Assembly (NCBI GenBank): GCA_029721515.1
Contig: JAQQSB010001781.1
Span: 1-64,000 of the forward strand
Source of the DNA: Synanceia verrucosa
Lineage: Eukaryota > Chordata > Actinopteri > Perciformes > Synanceiidae
Direction: 5' to 3'
DNA: 64,000 nt
Below are positions 22,691 to 34,806 of this stretch, piece by piece; the stretch's first letter is position 1; the number at the start of each line of letters is the position of its first letter. The notes beneath the pieces were generated by a model that saw only the letters and a list, made by a program, of their open reading frames with translations, was not told the origin of the DNA and made no database searches. The translations under genes and the position numbers were made by a program.

Positions 22691-23444
22691 CTAATTCAAG
22701 CAAGAGTTTTTCTACAATTTTAGCTTTAATTAATTAAGACATGTAAAATGTTTAGTGTCTTCAGTATTTTAAAATACCTTCTTGCCCTTGGGAACAGGTG
22801 ACTGCTCCACACTGCCAGGTGCTGAAGCAGTCGCATTCAGGAGCATCAGAACGCCAGGACTGAACCACACAGGATTTACAGGGATGGAACCAAGCAGGTC
22901 TCCCTGCTAAACAAAGTGCAAATCATTATTGATCACACATACAGAATTCCTGAAATCCAATATTTATTTTGATTTAATTGATAGTCTGATATTACGTCAC
23001 AACTGACCTGCTGGTGAACCATGGCCCTGCTGTGATCCGGGGTGGTCTGGTGTGGCAACAGTCTGTAACAATGACATAATTTTTGGAACAATCTGTTACA
23101 TGAAACTGTGTCTAAACACCCCTCAAAATACAACAAAGTGATCCAAAAACAGAGTGATTTATTACCTTCTGGCCAACAAGTGTCCAATCGAAAGGATTGG
23201 AAGGGCGTGGCGTGGTGACCTTGCCCTTCACAACCACTTTCGGAGAAAATGGCCTGGGAGGTGATGAGGGGCCAAGGAGAAACTGGCACTGAATGGACAG
23301 CAGCCCACAGCAACTGCACCAGGATCTCCATCCCCACAGCGTCACTCAGGTGCACCTGGCAGACATATATACAAGATTTATGTGTGCTCCAGCCATAATT
23401 ACAAGTGTACTTTTAAAGATATTGATACCAAAAATTTAACTTAC

Positions 23445-24103
23445 CCCATCTGTACACCAGAGTTCCAGCTGTGTCAGCGGAAAGTGCTTGGTGATGGACC
23501 GGTACCAAACACCTCAGAAAAAAGAAAAAAAAAGACACGATTAGCACTCTGAAAAAAATTACATGTTAATACAAAATGTATAATACACATCATATTTGTT
23601 TTCCTCAACCAGAAACATTTCAATCTATTATTATGTCTTTATTCTTACCTGCACGTGCTGCCACGCGGTGGAACTCCTGACGCAGGAGCTCTTGCTGGGC
23701 TTCCTCGATGGTCAGTCGAGGAGGAAAGTCCAGCACAACCACCTGCAGAATTTTTTTTTTACATATTATAACTGTACCAAAATGGTTCACTGTAAAGGAT
23801 GCACTGAAAAAAAAAAAAAAAACAACTTGCATTTCCCCAGCGGTTGCAGACAGAGGTCAGCAGCTTCTGGAAGTCAGCTGCAGCCTCGCCGATGGTCCTG
23901 CTGGCAGTCAGGTCGTTGCCCGGGGCGATGAGGCAGACCACGTCAGGTGTGCGGGGCAGAACTGAACGCAGCACCTCCTGACGCAGTTCTGCTGCACACA
24001 CCCCAGGGGTGGACATCACGCCGAAGGAGATGTCTCCCTCTGGCATGGTGACAAACCCATCCACGATAGCACGTAGATGGGAGTCACCAACCAAGAGGGC
24101 AAA
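23445..24103 (-). other. SGNH-hydrolase domain exons
   Basis: Three exons (24103-23831, 23742-23649, 23512-23445) join in phase. The first reads FALLVGDSHLRAIVDGF and continues through PGVCAAELRQEV and APGNDLTAS. The second reads VVVLDFPPRLTIEEAQQELL. The third ends ELWCTDG, and the next exon opens VHLSDAVGMEILVQLLW. The four SGNH blocks (GDS, a Gly in block II, GND, DGxH) are all present, so catalytic residues are conserved even though the gene as a whole looks broken. Confidence 0.72.
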
Positions 24104-25121
24104 CTGCAAACACAAAAAGGAGAGGATGAGTGACAATGACAGACTTTTTTTACTGTGTAATGTTTGTGTATAAAGCACAAAACCAAAGTACCTTCTTTCT
24201 TGGGGATGCCTGCGGGATGACCAGCTTGTGGCTCCGTCCGGTCACCTCAGAGGTTGGCCATCTCCTCACGTGGTGGCGGTAGCCCGTCCCATGGCCTTGG
24301 AAGAAACACAAAGAAAGGAAGAAGGTTAAAGTCAGAGATTAAACATATGTGAGAATAATATTATTGTTAACTACGTATGTGCTTGGAAGTCCGTGGAAGG
24401 CCGAGGGCGTCCTTCCGGACAGATCATGGGACCTGACATCTGCAGTAGGATGACATGAAAAATAACATTGGATGAAGTCATGTAAATTACCAGACCAGAT
24501 AAATAGTTTATCAGTTAATTTAAAATGATTTAAAAATATCAGTTGTTTTAAAATTACCTGGACAGGCGAAGGGCAGGCCTGGAGCTTCACCACCTATCAC
24601 AAACAGCACAAGTTAAGATTACTCAAACCTATAAATGTGTCAATCTCACTCACACACGGCACACATTCATATGTATCACATCCATATGCATACACACATC
24701 TGAAATCTGAAGCCATAAATAAAAGCCATACCTTCGTAGCAGGTGACTTGGGTGTCCAGGCTGTGGCAGGCACCGATGTCTGAAAAAATATGAGCAATCA
24801 AACACAATTACAAACATACACACAGCACTGAGAGAAACTGACATAATCTAAAACTGGACTAATGCATCAGTATTTTTCCTAATCTGATATAGTCTACTGG
24901 AATTCATAGTGTAGGTACCAGCTGAGTGACTGGGTCCACGGCCGGATCCAACGTCGTCCACCTCCTCTTGGCGGCCTCCGAGCGTCTCCCCCTCCGTGGC
25001 ATCCTGGCAGGTCTGAAAGAAAAAGAAAAAACAGTTAGAAAAACTGGGTTATCTCCAGGGAAAACAGAAACGGCATAAATTACTCACTTTGCATTGAATC
25101 AATGTAATGTGGAATATGTCT

Positions 25122-25160
25122 TTAATGTGTGTGTGTGTGTGTGTGTGTGTTTTAAGTGTG
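25122..25160. repeat. (TG)n microsatellite
   Basis: About 15 TG units with a TTT interruption, within the region upstream of the minus-strand gene. Confidence 0.9.
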
Positions 25161-25406
25161 TGTGAATGAAGTCAGTGAGGTGATCTGGAGATGGATGCAG
25201 GTGATGACAGCAGGTGATGACAGTAGGTGGCTCTCTCGCAGTGAATAGTTGTAAAAAGAAGCAAATTACAAATGGATTATGTTTTAATCTTGAATTGTGA
25301 AACCAATTTTGACAGGGACAAATAATGTGTTGTGTCTTAATTGCATTGTTCCAAAAGTTTGACCAAATCACAGTATAACTTGGATGCACACAGCTATGTG
25401 TGCATC

Positions 25407-25407
<1 letters not shown>

Positions 25408-25474
<67 letters not shown>

Positions 25475-25509
25475 TATACACATATACACATATATACATA
25501 TACACATAT

Positions 25510-25562
<53 letters not shown>
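25408..25562. repeat. (TA)n/(CA)n compound microsatellite
   Basis: A long TA run, then mixed TACACA/TATACA units, a second TA run and a CA run. Long open frames here are Tyr-Ile or Thr-His repeat artefacts. Confidence 0.95.
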
Positions 25563-25569
25563 TACATGT

Positions 25570-26063
25570 AAGTCAGCCTGTGAGTGGTTTCTGTGTGCAT
25601 GGTATATAATATATATAACTGGCATTGTTCTCTACTGAGCACACTTCTTAGTGGATCTCCATCACACTCAAAACCAGGCACAGTAAACTTTGACCCTATG
25701 CTGTAACCTTAATGTAATTTTCGATGTAATGAAATTACAATTACTAATCACAGACATTAATATTCTAACATAAGTAAGTGCTTTAAAATGACAGTAACTA
25801 GTATGAAATAATGTATTGCATTTTAAGCTCAACTTTGTGTCACACTGTGAATGAGCCATTGTCAAAGTACTAAGCGCTTCTCCTTTTTATAACATAGTTT
25901 TTATAAAGATGTAAGGACACTCATGAATAACAAGTAATAACAAAGAATAACATGCAAGATTAACAATAAATTAAATACCTCACGATGAATATAAATATCT
26001 TTATCTGAATATTATCACATACTTTTTGCCTTTTATTTTCCCCCATGTTACGTCATAGAACAC
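25570..26063. other. AT-rich DNA, no gene seen
   Basis: Lies between the microsatellite and the duplicated 1.1-kb segment. No coding or repeat signal was recognised. Confidence 0.4.
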
Positions 26064-27176
26064 ATTTACATTGCAGTTTGTAATTGAAAAGGTCAGTGAC
26101 TCCTTATTATTTTCTCAAATAGTACATTTCACACAACATGAATGTAAAGTAGCTGCAATCAACAATGTACAGAGAAAACGTTACGCTTCATTTAATTGAA
26201 GCACAATCTGTTTTTGGCTCGTTTCCTCTACACATCAATGGAAAAACAACACCCTTTCCACCGTTTGAAAATCTCACTAAGCAGACACAACACCCCCAAA
26301 AATGTTCACATATCAGCAAATGTTAGAAATCCACAATGAGTGATTAACAGTCAAACCAGTATTAGCCATGTTCCCCAGCAGGTGTGTGGCATATGCTAAT
26401 ATTTACCTGTGCTAGTGCAGCTTAGCTTCTAGCTAACAGCTAAAGCTGCTAGTGAAAAAGTGAGACAGGCAAGCATCGAAGCAAGGTGACCTTTTACCAG
26501 CAGCCTTTTTGACAAATCATTGCAGGGAGGAGACACTTATAATTTATAACATGCATGTAAAAAAAAACTAAATGAAATGGTACCATAATTATTGTTTTTT
26601 TAAATAATGAGGCTACATCAGTGTAGACCTTGAGATAAAATGACAAAATGGCTGCCGGTAAAAGTGCAAATGGAGTTAAGCTATGAGGTTGCTAGCTAGC
26701 TAACTGTGAGGATTAGCTGGTCTTTAGTTAAAAGTTGTTTGCTCTAAATAATATGATAGATTTGCTTTTTATTTTCCAGCTTCACACTGAGTGAAAGAGT
26801 GAACAAGACAACAGTTCTTACATAGTATGAGAAAAAATGCTCAGACTCTGACTAAGCTAGCTAACGTTAGCATTGGTGACCGTAGAAGCATTGCTAACAT
26901 TAGCTCACAAAGTAGGAACAGAAATGCTGATTTGAGGCTCTAGCACGTATTGTGTGAAGTACACCAGTTACCACAACATTTCTATATTGACTTAAACCAC
27001 TGAACCTGTGGGTTTTCAGTCCATTTTTAAAAGTTAATTAGTGTTAAGAGTTAGCTGTTCAGAGAGACAAGCACTCACCTCAGAGACTCGGAGCAGAAGT
27101 GGTGTGATTGTGACGTGGTCATAGACTGTAAAAAGAATGGATGTAGCACCCGTGACATCACCCATTGGTTTGGGGG
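26064..27176. repeat. Duplicated 1.1-kb segment, copy A
   Basis: Matches 59207-60307 in the same orientation at about 97% by eye, from atttacattg to cccattggtttggggg. It contains gctagctagctaac and gctaacgttagc motifs, no ORF, and at its right end the start of a common fish repeat (catagactgtaaaaagaatg). It may be the terminal region of the transposon that carries the SGNH/peptidase gene; no terminal inverted repeat was identified. Confidence 0.9.
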
Positions 27177-28745
27177 AGTCCTTTTTGTGCTGCTATCATG
27201 GACATTTGAACTGCGCCATCTTGGATTTCAGTGGGCGTGTACTTTCCATATTTAGAGGAGAGGCGGTAACTGCGGGTCAGCCGGCCGAGATCCCGCCCAC
27301 TGAACTCAAGTTAACCGTGCTGAACTGAGCTAGCCTAAGGCTATTCAGCTAGGCTAGGCTAACAAGCAGCTACCAGCAGCAAAAACAGATCATAATGCTG
27401 CTGCTGTGTTTTAAAAATCACCCTTTCAGATTGAGAGGTTTTATGTGGAGCTGCAGGGTTTGGTGGTGTTGTGAGGGGGAAAATTCATTTGTACTATTTA
27501 ACTGTGAAACGATCGTTTAACATGTTATTTACCGTGTTTCAACACTGCCTCCATCCACTAACGTTATCCAGCACAGCAGCCGCTTTCTGACGGAGCATCT
27601 CTGTCCATGCAACGTCGGACTTTTTTAACAGAACAATGATACGAAATAAGCTTGTATTCCTGCACTAAACAGACTCAACATACTCTGGTCAATTATCTGT
27701 ATCAGCAGGAACCATGAGTCGACAATAAAGTCATGATAAACCTGCGGCAAAATATGCAGACACATACTAATAAGTGGCAGCATCCAGGTAAACTGTATTT
27801 TATGCAGTCTGTGGGTAAAATAGTACTAGATATTTACACACCGAAAAAAATGCAACACAGGATCCTTTGACGGTCGATTAGTACAATCAACAGCACAACA
27901 CGCCATCCATCCATTCATTATCTACCGCTTATCCTCACATAGGGTCGCGGGGGAGCTGGAGCCTATCCCAGCTGTGTTAGGGTGAAAGGTGTGGGACACC
28001 CTGGACAAGTCTCCAGTTCATCACAGGACACATAGAGACAGACAACCACTCACACTCACATTCACACCTACAGACAGTTTAAATTAGCCAATTAACCTAA
28101 TCCACATGCATGTTTTTGGATGGTGGGAGGAAGCCGGAGTACCCGGAGAGAACCCACGCAAACATGGAGAGAACATGTAAACTCCACATGGGGAACTGGG
28201 TACCTTCTTGTTATGAGGCGACAGTGCTAACCACTGCACCACTGTGCCACCCACACACGCCATATTGCCAGAAACAAACTGCACGAAAATAGGCAAACAA
28301 ACACGGACACCGCAGTGCCTATTAACCACAGACCTCTGGGTGTAGCCTAGCCTAGCTCAGCTGATGCTGTAGCAAAGAGCTAACTGCCGGTAGCTGTCTG
28401 TGAACCTGTCACTCAACGTAACCACGCCCTAATTTATGCAAAAACTTTAAGCCGAAATAACACTAAAATGGTTGTGGTAAAAAAAAAAAATCACCCCCCT
28501 CAGTGTTCACGGAGGTGGAAACTATCGGTAGAGACCAAAAAATTAAAATGTACCAGGCTGTAAATATGTTTTTTAAAGCTGTAAATTTGGCTATTTTAAC
28601 ATGGCGGTCAATGGAGAATTGCTCACTTCCGGAGCCAGCCCCCAGCAGCTGGACGGGAATTGCAGCTTTTTGAACGCGGAAGTGGTCCTCACTTGGAGAA
28701 CCCACAACTGCCCCCTTGGACGTGATGCAGCAGAAATACAATCTA
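27116..28745. repeat. Fish MITE-like dispersed repeat with nested SINE
   Basis: Begins with catagactgtaaaaagaatg...cccattggttt and contains, towards the other end, catggcggtcaatggagaat and cggagccagccccc. Both are familiar ends of a common teleost non-autonomous repeat. It is interrupted by the SINE at 27903-28253. Exact ends and superfamily were not determined. Confidence 0.5.
27903..28253 (-). mobile_element. tRNA-headed SINE with RTE-like tail
   Basis: The minus strand starts GGGTGGCACAGTGGTGCAGT, continues GGTTAGCACTGTCGCCTC and ends in TAAGCGGTAGATAATGAATG plus GGATGG units. This is a very common teleost repeat. The head has a tRNA/A-box look (TGGTTAGC...), and the tail resembles the end of the Rex3-like LINE fragment at 43035-43075. 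It is inserted within the MITE-like repeat. Confidence 0.7.
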
Positions 28746-29737
28746 GTCGTTCAAGGACAGTGGGAAAATGAGACGTCATTTGATTTTTTTCTTTAACAGG
28801 CTGTATCAGGCTAGTGAAGATTGTGCTATCACATATATAAGTAGAAAAACTTGTTGGAAACGTAACAATGATGCTGTATAAAGTTCCTAATTTTAGCATT
28901 TTTTGATATTTCCTATTGTGAGACCCGTTTTTAAACTCGTCTGTTGCAACCTCTGGGATAAGCCCAGGGTCATTAAACGTTGCATTCACACACTAGAGAT
29001 CTGGAATATTCTGAAGATTTACTGTTTAGATTGTAGAACAGAGGAGCTGGTCAGGCTCTTGATGTCTTGAAGTATATGTATGTGGAGGGTAAGGCTGTGC
29101 GATATGGATAAAATTCTATATCCCGGTATAGCCAAGTTTATGTCCGATAATAATATATATTCCGATATAGTATTTTTTTTCTGATGTGTTTTTAATTTCC
29201 ATTGCGCTCTCCTCCATCTCTTCTTCAGGGTGGATTAAATACTGTTAATCCAAAAATTGCTGCAGAAATTATGAGACATAAGTGACCGTGGGAATTTACA
29301 TTATAGACTTAGCGCATTATTCAATCATAATGTATACAGACTGTGGAATATTTTTTTAAGGTTGTTATAAAAGATGAAACTGCTGTGATAATGCAGGGTT
29401 TAAAATGTATGAATAAAGTGGAAAAATATTAAATAAATAAAAGATGTAGGATGTAAAATGTATATAAAACTCAAACTAATCTGCTCATGCTGAGTCTGTG
29501 TGTAGAGTTTGGGGATTTTATTTTGAAAGAAACGGACTGAGTCTGAGCTTCCTGTCTGTGTGTGTGATCAATGATGCTATCCACTCAGAAGTCTTAAGTA
29601 TGCAGAAATTTTTGTCTCTCTTCTCCACTCAGAAAGCCGTCAGCGGCAGTTTTCCCCAAAGAGGATCCTCTCTTTTTTCGTGCGTGCCTATCTCAAATTC
29701 ATGTTGCGAACAAACACACCTGTCCCAGATTCATGTT
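28746..29737. other. Non-coding repeat-rich DNA, possible hAT-like MITE piece
   Basis: At 29091-29170 a stretch (ggctgtgcgatatggataaa, then tccgatatag) resembles ends of teleost hAT-type non-autonomous elements. From about 29500 a set of degenerate short repeats (ttttattttgaaagaaac and variants) leads into the X1 repeat. No gene. Confidence 0.35.
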
Positions 29738-32700
29738 GCAAGCAAACGCAGCTTGTTTCCTGTGAAGATTAAATCAGAGTTCGGGGCTTTTATTTTGAAA
29801 GGACAGTCAAAGCCACAGCTTCTTGTGAGGAAACAGTTACTCCTACGGAGTTTGGTGCTTTTATTTAGAAAAAACAGACTTTTACTTTGAAAGAAACAAC
29901 CTGAGCCTGAGCTTCCTGTCTATGTTTGTGTGCCAATGATGTCACCCACTCTCTGTATCATCAGCATTGGCCAATCAGAAGCACCTAATCTATATATTTG
30001 TGTCTATGTGGATCCTCCCACCTGACACACACACACCAACATCCAGTCACACTCTGCCACTGATTATAAGCTCACCTGTTGAATCACCTCTCGTATAAAA
30101 AAAACTATAAGGAGTAGAGCTTAGATTTTTGCATGTGAATGATGCAGTGATGATGGAGGTTCATGCATATCACCTAATTCTGCTGGCCACCCCTGCATGG
30201 CTTCGGTACCACATGGGGCACCCCTATGAAAAAGTCTAGGCACGCCCCTGGTCTGTCTCCCTCACTGGCTCTCAATGACTGCCAGTGATTTCAAGCTGAG
30301 TCGGACCATGTTGAATTCCTCTGAATAAATCAAGAACCGTAAGGAGTACGGCTTTAGGGTTTGGACGAGAGGCGGCAGGAGCTCGCGAGGATCACAGCGG
30401 TGCAAATTTTGTGTCTCTAGCCCACTCAGAAGACCGACAACGGCAGGTTAAACACAAGAGGTTTTTCTGCTTTTTCAGGATTTTTTTCTCTGACAATTAA
30501 CATTGGACCCTATGGAGAGAATCTTGGGAGGTGGGGTACAAATTAAGGCCGTGGAGCAAAAAGTACAAATTTCACACTCATAAGACACACATTGCTACGA
30601 CCGGGACGAAATTTCCAACGTTTTGCTGTAAAAATTCTGTCGGTGGAGTGAACGTAGCCCTCACAATCGCGATTTTTAAAAAATTGAGACGATTCTGAAA
30701 GTGCTCTCCACTCTAGGTGTGTAGTTGTGTCACTCTAGTGCGTAATAGACACCCATGTTAACCTCTGATTTTTGACATTTTCCATGCTCCGAATAAATTG
30801 ATCTGATGGACAAACGGTACATTTTATGACATGATGATGAATTATGAAGATGTAGCCAGGTAAATTTGCTGCGTTTTGCAAGTTGAATGGAGTTTCTAGG
30901 TGAAAGTATGAGGGAGCAGTGACTGTTTGTTCGCTGAAGGTAAAAGTTTGAAGTCTGACCCTTTCCCCATTCATTCCAACTCTCGTCCTGAATCCTAATA
31001 TACGCGTTGCTGGCTAAAACACACTTATTTTATGATTTTGGGATGTTTTTTTTATTTTTAATCATTTTTCATCGTTTATATATGTTTTTAGAATGAATGC
31101 TAAGAATTTTGGGAGACTCCCCCAAAAGGAATAGTAATATGTGCTGCCGTGCTCGCAAGGCTGGCTTCGCCAATAAACACTGCAGTTTCAATAGGTCCCT
31201 TGTGGACCTGTTTCACAGTCCACTCGGGCCCTAATGAATCTACAGAACATACCCAAAACTCATTATATGGTGTTGAATCATGATGTTTCTACTCAAATCT
31301 AACAAGAATAAGCAATATTTTGTGGAAAAAATGATTCTGAACGATGAATGAAGGCAAATCAGCTTTCCTATGCTTAAATCATCCTGAAAATGCCCCAAAC
31401 ACCTTTTCTCGCCCTGAAAAGCTCAAAAAGACATAGAAATCGAATACATTATGAATCTACGGAACATACCCAAAACTCATTATATGATGTTGAATCATGA
31501 TGTTTCTACTCAAATCACCCCAATCACATCAATTTTGCCACGCCTACGGGAGGGGCAAAATGGCTCCACAGCGCCCCCTTGAATTCTTCAAAAAACCCTC
31601 CTCATAGGAGTTTTTATGGAGTTGGAACAGGAAAATCGGTACACATGTGTAACTTGACCAGATGCACAAAAAAGTCTCTTGCACCATCTATTCCAAACAG
31701 GAAGTCGGCCATTTTGTTTCCACTCTTCATTTTGGCATGAATTCCACATTGAACCATTGAATGGCCGTAACTCCTTTGTGTATTGGCCAAATCACTTGAT
31801 GCTTATTGCCCCCTGCTCGCACCGCCGTCCCCATCTGATACCCAACCGCGATGTACCGCGAGGGCCCTACATAACCGCTTGCGGTTTTCTAGTTTAAACT
31901 TATATTCTGACCATTTTATATTGAATTTACCTACACTATTTTTGTTTAAAAAAAGTAAAATAAAAATAAAACAAATCATTGGGGGGGCTTAAGAAAATTT
32001 TAGCGAGGCCCCCTGAAATAAGCCTAATGACACTACTGCACAACATTATTCATTGCATATACTCCTTCTGAAAAACTGACCTTTTCTTCGTTCCCATGCG
32101 TCCCATTTCACTGAGCGTTTAACTATTATCATATTCTACAATTAAAAAGGTGTACCTTATTGTTAGAGTCAATGTGTGTGTCAGTCAAGTGAGTAAAGAA
32201 ATTCGGCTTTGCAGGGTTCCTACGCATCCTGGAATACCAGGAAAATCCAAATATTTGTGAAGATTTAACATTACTTCCTCATCATTTGTTGGTCACTACC
32301 GTACACGATAGTAGCTCCCTTATGATGCTTGCTACCACATGCAATGCTAACTACCCTACATAATGCTAGTGACAGTATGTAATGCCATCCACTGTGTTCT
32401 ACTTTAGGTCTGTATTTGTGTGTACAGGCACACTGGATGTGATGAGTAACTTGCTTGTTAACAGTTTTATAGACACGTGAACATCTGAAAAGCCATGGTT
32501 TATGATGTACATTGTTTATAAAAGGGATTTTGGTTTTGTTAAATTGTAAAGTAACATTTTTCTGATGGTTAAAAGTTTAATATGCCTTTTTGTAGCTAAT
32601 TTTAATCTGCAGAACATTTCAACTGAGTCACTTTGAGTCATTCAGTAGTTTGTGAACACTAAGGAACATGCACCTCATGAACAACTACATTTATTTATTT

Positions 32701-33063
32701 ATTCATTATTTTTATTGACACATTTAGAAATTTACATTTGACTCCGACAAAAACATATACATTTCTTTTTATTTTGAGTATTTAGTTAATTGAGGAAATC
32801 TGTTGGGAGGAAACCAGATCACCTGATTTACACCAAGAGTGAATTTCTAAATGTTTTAGATAAATTTTGACTATTTTTTTTTTTTTTTTTTTTAGTCTAT
32901 TGCTGTTGGGAGGAAACCAGATCACCTGATTTACACCAAGAGTGAATTTCTAAATGTTTTAGATAAATTTTGACTATTTTTTTTTTTTTTTTTTTTAGTC
33001 TATTGCTGTTGGGAGAAACCGGAGTTGCCGGGGAAAACCCAAAAATATATTTCTGGAAGAAAA

Positions 33064-33198
33064 TCAGATCACCTGACTAACACCCAGAAACCAGATCACC
33101 TGATTAACACACAGAAAACAGATCACCTGATTAACACACAGAAAACAGATCATCTGATTCACATCCAGAAAACAGATCATCTGATTCATGCCCAGAAA
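33064..33198. repeat. 27-bp minisatellite in coiled-coil gene end, 5 units
   Basis: Units cagatcacctgattaacaca+cagaaaa, about 27 bp, five copies. On the minus strand it encodes the C-terminal ESDDLFS(G/V)C repeats before the stop. The paralogous arrays at 39032-39246 and 44168-44382 have 8 units each. Confidence 0.9.
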
Positions 33199-34806
33199 CC
33201 AATGTTGTCAAAAACCCGATGCCACCGTGAGTTTGACTCGGGATCTGGTTTTCTTCTCGCAGTGTTGCCTCATCAGCCTTCAGTGCCGGGTAGGTGTCCT
33301 CAAAGAATTTTGGAAATGTGAGCTCTCGCTCAATCTGATGGAGTTTGTCCCTCAGATTGTCAATTTCCTTCCTCAGAGCATCCGTGTCGTCCAAAGTTTG
33401 CTGGTCGATGACGGAGAAGTTCTTTCCCTGGAGTTCCTGCTTCGGGGCCTCATTTTCACGGCCAAGGTCATGAGCTGTGGTTTTATTTTTGCTGGTCTTT
33501 TCCCTCAGAGTGGATTCATCCTTGAGGTTTTCACACAGCTCCCTGATCTCTTGTTGTAGAGCCTCATTCTCCAGGGTGAGTTGCTCTTCCTCGGCCCTGG
33601 CGTCATTGCACATGTCCTCCAGAACCTTGACATGGCGCCGCTTCATCTGGAGCCGAAGCCTCTCCTCTTCCAGGGCGTCATTATGGTGGTTCAGGTCATC
33701 GTTGAATGCCTTTGCTTTCTCCAGGTATGTGGACAGCTCCAGTATCTGTCGCTCCAGAGCTCTGTTCTGCTCTTGGAATTCCTCCCTTTCAGCCCTGGCG
33801 GTTTTATTCAGCTCCTCCAGATTTTGGATGTGCTGCCGCCTTTCGTTGAGCTGCAGCATGATGGTTTTGTTTTCAGAGATTATGGCTTCGTGCAAAGCTC
33901 TCTCCTTGTGAAGGTCTTCCCTCAATGCCTGGATCTCACGATGCAAAGCCTCATTCTCCTCACGAAATGCGACTTCCTGAGCCTTCACTGCGTTATAGGC
34001 TTCCTGCGCAGCGTTGACCTGCTGCTGTCTCTCCTTCAGCTGCTGCATCTCATCTCGCAGGGCAGCATTTGTGCCGATCATGACGTTCTTTTCCGCCATC
34101 ATTTCCTGGAGGGCTGTTTGAATCTTTTCAATGTCAGAATTCAGAGTTTTGCAAATCTCCATCAACTCCTCTTTCTGAGCGTTTAAAGAATTGTAATTCT
34201 TCTTAAACTCTTTGCCCTCCTCCAGCCTCTTCAGGAGCTGCAGCCTATCATTCATTAGGCGTTCATTTTGACGTTTCATTTCCTCAACGTCCTGTTTGGT
34301 TCTCGTGCACTCAGCCCTCACGTTGTTCTGATGAGACACCTCCTGCTGCAAATGCTCCACCTTTCTCTTCAGCTTCTCCTGCCTTAGTATCTCATTGTCA
34401 TATGCGTTCCGCACGTTTATAGCTGCCTGAGCATCCCGCCTCAGATCCACAAATTGTCTTTGCAGAGCTTCAGACTCATTCTCCAGCTTCTTGTTCTCTG
34501 CTTTTGCCTCTTGGTAAAGAGCATCAACAGTCATGTGGTTCTTGACCACATCAAGAAGCTCCTCACTGACCTCTGCAGGGATTTGTGTTGCTTCCGGGCA
34601 GCCTTTTCCTCTGCCTTCATCCTATCACATTTGACATCCAAACGCTCCCACTCTTCAAACTTCTTCTTGATTGCGTGGATCTGCAGAGTCTGAGCTTTGA
34701 GCTGCTGGTTTAGGGTCTCCAGTCTCTCCTTCACAACGTTATAATCATTATGATTGAGTCCATCAGATGACCCCTCTGCATGATGCCTACTGTTGTTTCC
34801 ACTCAT
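33131..34806 (-). pseudogene. Coiled-coil gene, copy 1, single-base deletion
   Basis: Nearly the same as the intact copy at 44314-45990. The start MSGNNSRHHAEGS is at 34806. A missing C at 34561-34562 (ctcctcact here, ctccctcact in the intact copy) shifts the frame after about 82 codons, leaving two overlapping frames: 34806-34531, and the rest down to 33131. Beyond the shift the protein text is otherwise intact to the C-terminal ESDDLFS repeats. Either a recent pseudogene or a sequencing error. Confidence 0.85.

Larger units (their letters stand above)
21339..25012 (-). pseudogene. Multi-exon gene: SGNH hydrolase plus C-terminal cysteine-peptidase-like domain (transposon-borne?)
   Basis: Predicted exons with AG/GT borders on the minus strand: 25012-24919, 24779-24732, 24593-24558, 24439-24375, 24295-24192, 24103-23831, 23742-23649, 23512-23445, 23355-23166, 23062-23008, 22906-22778, 22690-22646, 22531-22487, 22368-22306, 22140-22088, 21792-21339. 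Exons 24103-23445 encode an SGNH/GDSL fold. The nucleophile Ser is in VGDSHLR, the Asn in APGNDLT, and Asp/His in TDG|VHLSD, with an intron between DG and VH. The last exon holds a cysteine-peptidase-like segment. It is truncated at 21338 by ERV-2. The frame cannot be carried cleanly across exons 24375/24295 or 23166/23062, and the last exon has two compensating shifts, so this copy is probably dead. SGNH enzymes are usually esterases or acetyl-hydrolases; the substrate is unknown. The unusual exon ending at 23831 would use a GC donor (aat|gcaagt). Confidence 0.65.

Noticed and set aside
25099..25681. Several open frames of 69-154 codons on both strands
   Set aside because: They translate TA/CA/TG microsatellites into Tyr-Ile, Thr-His or Cys-Val repeats.
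30735..30974. Minus-strand frame MNGERVRLQTFTFSEQ..., repeated at 37248-37511
   Set aside because: Conserved only because both lie in the X repeat; short, no domain, and changes elsewhere in X suggest no coding constraint.
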